Shown one piece after another: positions 1 to 5,450 of a stretch of 5,450 nucleotides of DNA. A model generated the notes under the pieces. That model was not told the DNA's origin. It made no database searches and saw nothing but the letters and a program-made list of their open reading frames with translations. How positions within the stretch are numbered: the first letter of the stretch is position 1; each line of letters opens with the position of its first letter. This DNA is from Planctomycetota bacterium (GTDB lineage: Bacteria > Planctomycetota > Phycisphaerae > Phycisphaerales > SM1A02), in contig JAPUKX010000149.1 in NCBI GenBank assembly GCA_027295435.1, forward strand, positions 1 through 5,450, written 5' to 3'. The position numbers and the translations under genes were made by a program.

Positions 1-56
1 TCTTATTCGGATAGTCAGCAGCGTCCTGGCAACAATTCGATGCTGGGAGTTGTGTT

Positions 57-1157
57 CTACCGTTCCTGCCGCTTGCGCTGGGTGGCCCGCTTCAGCAGGC
101 GCTTCTCAGCTGCGGAGAGGCTCTCCATTCCGGATTCGGCGATCTTGTGAAGGATCTGGTCGACCTGCCCGGACTCCTGCTGCTGCCGCAGGGCCCGGCG
201 TTCGACTCGCCGCTGCCGCCGCGACGACCTGGCCGGCTGGGCGTCGGCCGGCTCGCCTTGATCCACGCTCGCCGCGAACAGATCAAACTCACCGCCCATG
301 AACTGTTCGGTGAACTCGAGCTGCTTGTGCGTGATGTAACAGGTGATCCCGCCGAACACCGCGATCATCACCAGCATCACGCTGGGCATGACGAATCCCG
401 TGATCCCCAGCGCAATGGCTCCGACGTATCCGACGCGGACCGTGAACCGCATCGACCGGGCATAGCCGAACCTCGGCCAAAGTACCGCCTGCACAATCCG
501 CCCTCCGTCCAGGGGAAAGATCGGCAGGAGATTGAACAGCAGCAGTACCAAGCTCAATGCGTTGATCCAGAACAGGGTCATGTGCGCCCAGGAGCGCGCA
601 ATCTCAGGATGCGACAGCCCGGCCCCGATACTAAAGGGGTTCGGGACGGCGACCCCCCACCACGCACCGGTGATCAAGCCCAGCATCGTCGCCGCCGACA
701 CACAGATCACGATGTTCACCAGGGGCCCGCCCACGACGGTGATCAGATGCGCCTTCCAGTGGTCGGGCGGGCGGCAATAGGCCAGTCCACCAAGCGGCCA
801 CATAAGAATTTCGTCGGCTTGACCCCCCACCCGCCGGCACGCCAAGCAGTGGCCGAATTCATGCAGCAGCACGATTCCGAAGAGGCAGACCATGGCGAGA
901 ACCACCGGCCAGAATCCGTGCGAGAAAGGGTCGGCGCGGGTCGCATTGGCCCGGGCCGCGCGGATCACCTCGATCACAATGAAAAGCAGGAAGATCGCGT
1001 GCACTCGTACGGTGATGTTCAGGAATCTCCCGATCGTCACCGACCAGGTCATGGGATTATCCAGGGTGGGACGGATGCCCTGCCAATCTCCGCCCGGGCG
1101 GCCGAACCGGCGCATCGGGTCATCGTCGGCGGGACCGTCACGATCATGCCAGCTCAT
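57..1157 (-). CDS. Membrane M50 (site-2-protease type) zinc metalloprotease with helical C-terminal tail
   Basis: Predicted polytopic membrane zinc protease of 366 aa that would cut substrates within the membrane. Seen: the HEFGH zinc motif at residues 99-103 inside a hydrophobic segment, GGPLVN at about 143-148, and a second site NLLPIFPLDGG at about 209-219 with the third metal ligand Asp217. Roughly five or six hydrophobic segments lie between residues 49 and 270. A basic linker follows, then a tail (about 331-366) reading VDQILHKIAESGMESLSAAE and ending in Lys/Arg. That tail resembles the C-terminal helix found on many bacterial rhomboid-like proteins. I chose the ATG at 1157 because it overlaps the stop of the upstream NUDIX gene as ATGA and has AGGGG nine bases upstream. 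A GTG at 1187 would add 10 residues but has a poorer ribosome site. The substrate is unknown. Family assignment is firm; the specific role is not. Confidence 0.92.
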   Translation of the reverse strand: MSWHDRDGPADDDPMRRFGRPGGDWQGIRPTLDNPMTWSVTIGRFLNITVRVHAIFLLFIVIEVIRAARANATRADPFSHGFWPVVLAMVCLFGIVLLHEFGHCLACRRVGGQADEILMWPLGGLAYCRPPDHWKAHLITVVGGPLVNIVICVSAATMLGLITGAWWGVAVPNPFSIGAGLSHPEIARSWAHMTLFWINALSLVLLLFNLLPIFPLDGGRIVQAVLWPRFGYARSMRFTVRVGYVGAIALGITGFVMPSVMLVMIAVFGGITCYITHKQLEFTEQFMGGEFDLFAASVDQGEPADAQPARSSRRQRRVERRALRQQQESGQVDQILHKIAESGMESLSAAEKRLLKRATQRKRQER

Positions 1158-1690
1158 GCCGAGAAGCCCCTGCTGTCTCGAGCCCACATCATCAGCCCGG
1201 CGATCGTTTTGCCGTCGCGTATCCGGCCGTCGTCGATCATGGTCAGGGCATCATGGCCTGCGACGGTCTCGACCTCGATCTGTTCGCCGGGATCGAGCCG
1301 TTGGCCCATGAACTGAAGATCTTCGGCCACAAACACGTGCATCAACTCATCACAGAAGCCCGGCGAAGTGTAGAACTCGCCGAGCTTCCGCAGGCGCTCG
1401 GGGCGGTAGCCGGTCTCTTCGGCCAGCTCCCGAAAGGCGGCCTGGCGCGGCTCCTCATCAGGCTCCAAGGTGTCGGCCGGCAGCTCCCACAATTGCTGGT
1501 CCACAGCCACGCGATAATTCCGGATCATCACCAGGCGATGCCGGTCCAGCAGCGGGACTACGAGCACCGCACCAGGGTGGCGCACGATGTCTCGGCATAC
1601 CCGGCGCCCCTGCTGGTCGGTCCAGGTCATCGCCTCGACGCTGAACAGCCGCCCGCAATGCAATGTGTGAACATCAACGGAGTCGTGCAT
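1154..1690 (-). CDS. NUDIX hydrolase, ADP-ribose pyrophosphatase-like
   Basis: Protein of 178 aa, the usual length for bacterial ADP-ribose pyrophosphatases (NudF type), which split ADP-ribose or related nucleoside diphosphate compounds into AMP and a phosphorylated sugar. Seen: an N-terminal strand region (LHCGRLFSVEAMTW), then HPGAVLVVPLLD at about 38-49, then WELPADTLEPDEEP leading into the NUDIX box, whose catalytic core REL-A-EE-T-GY spans 87-95 (metal-binding Glu88, Glu91, Glu92). The SPGFCDELMHVFVA stretch at 109-122 is typical of ADP-ribose-type members. Odd: the first Gly of the box (G-x5-E-x7-REUxEExGU) is Asp73, and a second usual Gly is Asp78. The start at 1690 keeps the N-terminal strands; the internal ATG at 1630 would remove them. 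The gene is coupled to the M50 gene downstream and divergent from the ABC gene. The family is sure; the substrate is inferred. Confidence 0.93.
   Translation of the reverse strand: MHDSVDVHTLHCGRLFSVEAMTWTDQQGRRVCRDIVRHPGAVLVVPLLDRHRLVMIRNYRVAVDQQLWELPADTLEPDEEPRQAAFRELAEETGYRPERLRKLGEFYTSPGFCDELMHVFVAEDLQFMGQRLDPGEQIEVETVAGHDALTMIDDGRIRDGKTIAGLMMWARDSRGFSA
1167..1171 (-). promoter_or_regulatory. Ribosome binding site of the M50 protease gene
   Basis: AGGGG on the minus strand, nine bases before the ATG at 1157 and inside the 3' end of the NUDIX gene. It favours the ATGA-overlap start over the GTG at 1187 and implies some independent initiation as well as coupling. Confidence 0.5.
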
Positions 1691-1710
1691 CGCTCTGTAT
1701 GATCATATGT
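1691..1710. promoter_or_regulatory. Very short divergent intergenic region with 10-bp palindrome TATGATCATA
   Basis: Only 16 bp separate the NUDIX start codon (1690) from the ABC start codon (1707). The stretch 1698-1707 reads TATGATCATA, a perfect 10-bp palindrome. On each strand its first six bases are TATGAT, one mismatch from the bacterial -10 consensus TATAAT, so it could hold overlapping divergent -10 elements or an operator. No good -35 box is visible at 16-18 bp spacing on either side. If both -10 boxes work, transcripts would begin within a few bases of the start codons (leaderless or nearly so), and the ABC gene would then start at the ATG at 1719. This is inference from sequence alone. 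Confidence 0.3.
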
Positions 1711-2567
1711 TGGGCCTCATGGGCACGGACATCGACAATCACAATTCGGCCGACGGAATCGTCCAGCTGATCGGGGTCAGCAAATGGTTCAACGGGCTGG
1801 CGGCGCTCCGTGATGTGACATTGCAGTTCGCTTTGGGCAAGACCACTGTGGTGCTGGGCCCGAGCGGCTGCGGCAAGACGGTCATGCTCAAGCATATCAT
1901 CGGCCTGCTCAAACCCGACCAGGGCGAGGTCTGGTTCGAAGGCTGCCGCATCGACACGCTGAGCGAGACGAGACTCGGCCCGATCCGGCGACAGTTCGGA
2001 TTTCTGTTCCAGCAGGGAGCGCTCTTCGATTCGATGTCGGTTGGCGACAACGTCGGCTTCCCCCTCCTTGAGCACACCAGTCTGGCGGCGCCGCAGCGCC
2101 AGGAGCAGGTCCGGGCCATGCTGGGGATGGTCGGCATGACCGGCTCGATCGACAAGATGCCGGCGGAGCTGTCCGGAGGGCAGCGCAGGCGCGTCGCACT
2201 GGCCAGGGCGATCGTCTTGCGGCCCAAGATCATCCTCTATGACGAGCCGACGACTGGGTTGGACCCCATTCGGGCCGGGGTCATCAACCGCCTCATGCTC
2301 AGGCTCCAGCAGGAGCCCCGCATCACGAGCATCGTGGTCACTCACGACCTGGCCAGTGCGTTTCAAGTCGCGGATGTGATGGTCATGCTCTACGATGGAA
2401 CGGTCATCATGCAAGGCACGCCTCAAGAGTTTCGCCGATCATCCAACCCAATCGTGCAGCGCTTCCTCCAAGGTGAGCCGAGCGCAGCCGATCGGGCGGC
2501 AATCGCAACCCCTAGCGGCGATGACGTGTCCTCGCGCACAACCCGGCAACCGAACAACGAATTGTGA
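1707..2567 (+). CDS. mlaF: MlaF-like ABC transporter ATPase of a lipid (MCE) transporter
   Basis: Cytoplasmic ATPase expected to drive an MCE-type phospholipid transporter between inner and outer membrane. Of 286 aa, residues 18-256 form a complete ABC domain: Walker A GPSGCGKT (51-58), Q-loop at FLFQQG (99-104, Gln102), signature LSGGQ (155-159), Walker B IILYDE (175-180) with catalytic Glu180, D-loop GLD (184-186) and H-loop His213. The phrases GKTTVVLGPSG, MLKHIIGLLKPDQGEV and QQGALFDSMSVGDNV are typical of the MlaF/Ttg2A branch. The C-terminal 30 residues or so are polar and poorly conserved in style. The start is uncertain: the ATG at 1707 has no ribosome site, and the in-frame ATG at 1719 is an equal candidate. 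The gene overlaps the MCE gene by GTGA, supporting a common complex. No permease gene adjoins it here. Confidence 0.94.
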   Translation: MLGLMGTDIDNHNSADGIVQLIGVSKWFNGLAALRDVTLQFALGKTTVVLGPSGCGKTVMLKHIIGLLKPDQGEVWFEGCRIDTLSETRLGPIRRQFGFLFQQGALFDSMSVGDNVGFPLLEHTSLAAPQRQEQVRAMLGMVGMTGSIDKMPAELSGGQRRRVALARAIVLRPKIILYDEPTTGLDPIRAGVINRLMLRLQQEPRITSIVVTHDLASAFQVADVMVMLYDGTVIMQGTPQEFRRSSNPIVQRFLQGEPSAADRAAIATPSGDDVSSRTTRQPNNEL

Positions 2568-3430
2568 CAGAGACCGCTAGAAACTTCCTGATCGGCCTCA
2601 CGACACTTGCCGCCTTGGTCGGCCTGGCTTATCTGCTGTATCGCTTCGGCGAGCTGGAGGCCATGGTGAACCCGCGATACGACATCACGATCAACGCCAC
2701 CCATGCCGCCGGCCTGCGGCAGGGAAGTACCATCGAACTCAACGGCGTGCCCGTCGGCGTCGTCTCTCACCTGACCACCGGTCAAGGCACGCAGTACCCG
2801 GTCCATATCACCGCGGAGATCGATCAATCACAGCAGATACCGGCTGAGGTCGTGCTCTATGCGGCCACGTCGCTGCTGGGCGGCAGTGCCACTCTGCAAT
2901 TGGAAGCCCCCCGGACCGAAACCGGCGAGCCCCCACAGTTCCTGCCCACCGATGGCTCGGCTGAGATCAATCGGAAGATCCTCAGCCGCTTGATCGAGCA
3001 GATTACTGATGAGCTCGACAGCCAAATGGCCCCGTTGATCGAGGCGGTGGAAATGGCCAAGAGCTGGCTGGGCGATGAGCAGCTACGAGCCGACACGCAC
3101 CAGGCCGTCCGTAAGGTCTCCGAGCTGATCGACCGCGCCGGCGACACCTTGGAAAATTTCAGCCAAGTAGCGGCCGGGCTCGAGGCCGACGTGGCCCAGG
3201 TCACTAAGGGGCTGTTGCCGGTCCTCGACGAACTTGCCACCACGCTCGAAGAGATACGGCAGTTGACCCGCCTGGCCAGGCAAGGCGAAGGCACGATCGG
3301 CCAACTATTGAACAACCCCGATCTCTACCGATCACTCACCGACGCGGTGACCCGCCTGGATCGTGTCCTCAGTGAGGTCCAACTGCTTACCCAGGAGATC
3401 AGGACGGAGGGGTTGACCCTCAAGCGGTGA
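2564..3430 (+). CDS. mlaD: MlaD-like MCE-domain lipid-binding membrane protein
   Basis: Substrate-binding partner of the ATPase: anchored in the inner membrane with its MCE domain in the periplasm, where MCE proteins form hexameric rings that pass phospholipids. Of 288 aa, one N-terminal membrane helix (about 8-26, NFLIGLTTLAALVGLAYLL) is followed by a single MCE domain (about 38-116), including the HAAGLRQGSTIELNGVPVG core and the LYAATSLLGGSATLQLEAP end. A long helical region (about 138-288) follows, with GEGTIGQLLNNPDLYRSL at 241-258, a motif common in the tails of MlaD-like proteins. It starts with GTG at 2564, four bases inside the end of the ATPase gene (GTGA), with no clear ribosome site, so translation is probably coupled. 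The tail is long compared with the 183-aa E. coli MlaD but usual for several other phyla. Confidence 0.93.
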   Translation: MTETARNFLIGLTTLAALVGLAYLLYRFGELEAMVNPRYDITINATHAAGLRQGSTIELNGVPVGVVSHLTTGQGTQYPVHITAEIDQSQQIPAEVVLYAATSLLGGSATLQLEAPRTETGEPPQFLPTDGSAEINRKILSRLIEQITDELDSQMAPLIEAVEMAKSWLGDEQLRADTHQAVRKVSELIDRAGDTLENFSQVAAGLEADVAQVTKGLLPVLDELATTLEEIRQLTRLARQGEGTIGQLLNNPDLYRSLTDAVTRLDRVLSEVQLLTQEIRTEGLTLKR

Positions 3431-3533
3431 TCCTCACCACGACCGCCCATGACCCGGGCAAATGTAGCGTCCCTCACGAGCACCAGGCGCGCCTCGGCAC
3501 GCCTACTGACCTGCGCGGCTCGTTATATCGCTA

Positions 3534-3556
3534 CGCTTTAGCCGCAGCCGCTTTAG
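3534..3556. repeat. Short direct repeat CGCTTTAG x2 at the end of the OmpA gene
   Basis: The 8-bp word CGCTTTAG occurs at 3534-3541 and 3549-3556, exactly 15 bp apart. On the minus strand this gives two in-frame TAA codons five codons apart (3555-3553 and 3540-3538), so the gene ends in a tandem stop. It is probably a small local duplication. The rest of the 122-bp convergent gap (3431-3552) shows no convincing terminator. Confidence 0.45.
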
Positions 3557-4188
3557 TCGGCGACCACGGCGATCTCCACGCGTCGGCTCTGGGCCTTGGT
3601 GGACCTAGGCTGGTTCGGCCCGAAACTGGCGAGCGAGATCCGCTTACCCGAGACACCCTTGGAGGTGAGATAATCCCGAACGGCATAGGCTCGGGCAAAT
3701 CCAAGGTGGTAGTTGCTCTTGTGGCCGCTCTTGCGGATCGGGTCCGCGTCCGTGTGGCCCACAATCCGTATCGGCTGGCCGGCGTAGCCGCGATTGAGCA
3801 CAGACGCAACGGCATCCAATGATCTCTTCGCCGCAGATTTGAGCGTGGTCTTCCCGGACGCGAACAGCACATCGCTTTGGACCGTCACGGTAACCTCGCC
3901 GGCGCCGTACGCCGCCGAAACGTAGGGGATGGATTCAAAACCGGTCACCTGAGCCGGCGCCTGGTCCATGTCCCCCATGTCGCGTCGCAGCTGGGCCAGT
4001 TGCATTGACTTGTCACGGATTCCCTGCTGGGCCTCGGCCAGGGCCGAGTTTCGGTCCGAGAGTTGAAGCCGAAGGTCTTCGTTCTCTTCGGTCAACAGTG
4101 CGTTTTGATCCTTGAGGTCAGCGTTGCAGCCGGCCAGGAGTAAGCCCGCGGCCGACATGCCCAATACCGTCATCCATGAAACGCGCAT
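3553..4188 (-). CDS. OmpA-family peptidoglycan-binding lipoprotein
   Basis: Predicted lipoprotein of 211 aa that would anchor to a membrane by a lipidated Cys and bind peptidoglycan with its C-terminal domain. Seen: signal peptide MRVSWMTVLGMSAAGLLLAG with lipobox LLAG-C (Cys21); a charged heptad-like coiled-coil stretch (about 24-72, DQNALLTEENEDLRLQL); a linker; and an OmpA/MotB domain (about 100-210) with DVLFASGKTTL, GHTDADPIRKSG (144-155), FARAYAVRDYL with Arg166, and the final RRVEIAVV. The Asp of GHTD and Arg166 match the positions that hold diaminopimelate in OmpA. The start at 4188 was chosen because AAGGA sits eight bases upstream and the signal peptide begins there; upstream in-frame ATGs (4197, 4305) add unlikely residues. 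Asn after the lipidated Cys would favour the outer membrane under the E. coli rule, which may not hold here. It lies 76 bp downstream of the prepilin peptidase gene. Confidence 0.93.
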   Translation of the reverse strand: MRVSWMTVLGMSAAGLLLAGCNADLKDQNALLTEENEDLRLQLSDRNSALAEAQQGIRDKSMQLAQLRRDMGDMDQAPAQVTGFESIPYVSAAYGAGEVTVTVQSDVLFASGKTTLKSAAKRSLDAVASVLNRGYAGQPIRIVGHTDADPIRKSGHKSNYHLGFARAYAVRDYLTSKGVSGKRISLASFGPNQPRSTKAQSRRVEIAVVAD

Positions 4189-4196
4189 CGCTTGCA

Positions 4197-4201
4197 TCCT
4201 T
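4197..4201 (-). promoter_or_regulatory. Ribosome binding site of the OmpA-family lipoprotein gene
   Basis: AAGGA on the minus strand, eight bases before the ATG at 4188. It decides the start: the ATG at 4197 overlaps this site and cannot use it, while 4188 gives a clean lipoprotein signal peptide. Confidence 0.65.
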
Positions 4202-4236
4202 ATCTGAGTCGGTTCACAGAAACCTGCCACGTGCCT

Positions 4237-4260
4237 CCAGCGCGCAGCATTGCTGCTGGC
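4237..4260 (-). other. GC-rich inverted repeat just after the prepilin peptidase stop
   Basis: On the minus strand GCCAGCAGCAATGCTGCGCGCTGG can fold: CCAGC pairs with GCTGG, and the inner AGC/GCT arms flank AAT. An alternative is the near-perfect palindrome GCAGCA-A-TGCTGC at 4244-4256. It sits 5-28 bases past the TGA of the prepilin peptidase gene and ahead of the OmpA ribosome site. There is no T-run after it, so it is not a standard terminator; it could be an mRNA-stabilising hairpin, a weak attenuator, or chance. Confidence 0.25.
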
Positions 4261-4264
4261 AATT

Positions 4265-5450
4265 TCACTCCAACACGGCGCCGCTGTCCAGCCCCACTGG
4301 CCCAACCAATACCTTATCGGCAGAGTCTCCGACCGGCTTGGGCGTCAATTGGGGAGTCCCCGGCGATATCGCCGGAGCCGAAGGAACCAGCCGCGGCTGC
4401 GGCAACCAGGGCGTCGTATACCTCGCTTGCACCCAGTTGATTGCGGGCCGGCACATGAGCACCACCAGAGTGGCCACAGCCAGATGAGGGCCAAAAGGCA
4501 GCGCACGCCGCGCTCCTTTGAACACCGATCCAAATCCCATCGACACAAACGCCCAGGCCAGGCCAAAAAACGGCGCCAACAAGAAAACGAAGATGGGATC
4601 CACCCATCCCAGCGTCGCCCCGACCGCCCCCAGCAGGTGCGGATCGCCAAGCCCCATCGCTTCGCGGCCGAAGGCGAGAGTGCCAAGAATGCGGACCGCC
4701 CACAGAATCCCCGCCCCTGTCAGGTACCCCATGATGCTGCCCCCGAGCGCTTGTAGAACAACCGGCGGCGGTTCGGCCGGGAACCGGGCACCAACAAAAA
4801 ACCCTGCCAGCAGCCCGATGATGCACGGCAGGAGAAACACCAGCTCCACGCCCATCTCTCGCCGGGCGTGCGGATAGTCAGCCAGCGTCTCGCCGTCCTT
4901 CAAATGCTCGTCGTAGTCCGCGAAGCTATAGCGCAATACCCCCAGCTTCAGCAAGAGCATCGACACGCCGATGCCCAGCATCCCGCCACAGGCAACCGCG
5001 AACCATTGCCAGTCGGCGGCCGGAATCGGCCACAAGCCCATTGCACGAGGAACGGACCCCAGCAGGGCCTGTAGGGAATAGGCCACGACCGCCATGACCG
5101 TCACCGCCAACGGAATCTGGATGGGGATCGTGAACGTACGAGCGTCGATGACGGTCATCGCCACCAGAGCTGCCAGCAGGAAGGCGTGGGCGATGAAGGC
5201 CGGGGAGGTGCGAAACACCCAGTTGTAATACCACCAGTCGCCGCCGACACTCCCCCACCACGCCACGCGCGGCCCGGCCATGTAATACGCCGCGTACAGT
5301 CCGAGGAAGATCATGGCCATGATCAGCTCGATGATCATGTATTGCGAGCTGACCTTGACTTGGCAATGCGTGCACCGGCCTCGAACCAGAAACCACCCCA
5401 GGATCGGCAGGTTCTCCCGCCACGACAGGCGGGCCCCACAGGTGGGACAG
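4265..5450 (-). CDS. pilD: Type IV prepilin peptidase / methyltransferase (A24 family), 5' end cut by window
   Basis: Inner-membrane aspartic protease that removes the leader from type IV pilin-like proteins (pili or type II secretion pseudopilins) and usually N-methylates the new end. The visible 394 residues begin at the window edge with the cytoplasmic zinc region: CPTC (1-4), NLPILGWFLVRGRC (13-26) and CTHC (26-29), followed by QYMIIEL, the classic layout. The first catalytic motif is IDARTFTIP (Asp102), the second AMGLGDPHLLGAVG (Asp269); LPFGPHLAVA follows at about 317-326. About eight hydrophobic segments are visible. Odd: the two aspartates are 167 residues apart, against 64 in V. cholerae TcpJ, because of an inserted section containing DYPHARREMGVELVFLLP. 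The second motif has GDPH where GDxK is usual, and a Pro-rich tail of about 48 residues ends the protein. The true start and perhaps one more membrane helix lie beyond 5450. Downstream is the OmpA-type gene on the same strand. Confidence 0.94.
   Translation of the reverse strand, partial: CPTCGARLSWRENLPILGWFLVRGRCTHCQVKVSSQYMIIELIMAMIFLGLYAAYYMAGPRVAWWGSVGGDWWYYNWVFRTSPAFIAHAFLLAALVAMTVIDARTFTIPIQIPLAVTVMAVVAYSLQALLGSVPRAMGLWPIPAADWQWFAVACGGMLGIGVSMLLLKLGVLRYSFADYDEHLKDGETLADYPHARREMGVELVFLLPCIIGLLAGFFVGARFPAEPPPVVLQALGGSIMGYLTGAGILWAVRILGTLAFGREAMGLGDPHLLGAVGATLGWVDPIFVFLLAPFFGLAWAFVSMGFGSVFKGARRALPFGPHLAVATLVVLMCRPAINWVQARYTTPWLPQPRLVPSAPAISPGTPQLTPKPVGDSADKVLVGPVGLDSGAVLE

Noticed and set aside
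19..45. Possible hairpin downstream of the M50 gene (CAGCGTC with GATGCTG)
   Set aside because: On the transcribed strand the stem has a C-A mismatch and a 13-base loop, and no T-run follows, so it cannot be called a terminator.
1158..1187. GTG start at 1187 adding 10 residues to the M50 protease
   Set aside because: The ATG at 1157 has a better ribosome site and the typical ATGA overlap; the extra residues add nothing recognisable.
147..1316. Long plus-strand open frame (389 codons) opposite the M50 protease
   Set aside because: It runs antisense to a gene with clear zinc-protease motifs. Its translation is rich in Arg, His, Gln and Pro with no recognisable domain, as expected for the shadow frame of a GC-rich gene.
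1674..2426. Minus-strand open frame of 250 codons opposite the ABC ATPase
   Set aside because: It is antisense to a complete ABC domain. The translation is low-complexity, rich in Asp, His and Arg, without motifs, and it would overlap the divergent NUDIX start.
3515..3545. Possible convergent terminator (GCGGCT with AGCCGC)
   Set aside because: The stem is only six bases with a 19-base loop and no T-run on either strand. I see no supported terminator in the 3431-3552 gap.
3427..3822. Plus-strand open frame of 131 codons after the MCE gene
   Set aside because: It mostly overlaps the OmpA-domain coding region on the other strand, shows no domain and has no convincing ribosome site.
4189..4305. 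N-terminal extension of the OmpA protein to 4305
   Set aside because: It would overlap the prepilin peptidase end and place about 39 polar and aromatic residues before an obvious lipoprotein signal peptide.
1..5450. A new defence, mobile or biosynthetic system
   Set aside because: All six genes fall into known envelope or housekeeping families, and no repeats, integrases, toxins, nucleases or unusual base composition are visible.

Overview
The window is GC-rich (about 60 % by eye) and almost fully coding. It looks like a chromosomal segment of a Gram-negative-type bacterium, most likely a planctomycete, possibly Phycisphaerae-like. This placement is inferred from protein style: an MlaF/MlaD-type pair, an OmpA-domain lipoprotein with a GHTDADPIRKSG motif, a long A24 prepilin peptidase with GLGDPHLL at its second catalytic site, and a site-2-protease-type M50 protein ending in a rhomboid-like helical tail. 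No rRNA, tRNA, CRISPR, integrase or transposase is visible, and nothing suggests recent horizontal transfer.

Layout from left to right. On the minus strand, a NUDIX hydrolase of the ADP-ribose pyrophosphatase type (1154-1690) is followed by a membrane M50 metalloprotease (57-1157). The two share an ATGA stop/start overlap and probably form a translationally coupled pair. Diverging from them across a gap of only 16 bp is a plus-strand pair: an MlaF-like ABC ATPase (1707-2567) and an MlaD-like MCE-domain protein (2564-3430), joined by a GTGA overlap. The MlaE-type permease that normally completes this lipid transporter is not in the window. After a 122-bp convergent gap comes a minus-strand OmpA-domain lipoprotein (3553-4188). 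Upstream of it on the same strand is a prepilin peptidase (4265 to beyond 5450), whose N-terminus is cut off by the window edge.

Functionally the region is envelope-oriented: lipid transport between membranes (MlaF/MlaD), attachment of the outer membrane to peptidoglycan (OmpA lipoprotein), processing of type IV pilin or type II secretion pseudopilins (prepilin peptidase), and intramembrane proteolysis (M50). The NUDIX enzyme is a metabolic outlier. I do not see a new defence or mobile system. The points worth a second look are departures within known families: a NUDIX box with Asp in place of its first Gly, a protease with an appended helical tail, a prepilin peptidase with about 100 extra residues between its catalytic aspartates, an orphan mlaFD pair, and a 10-bp palindrome in the very short divergent gap.
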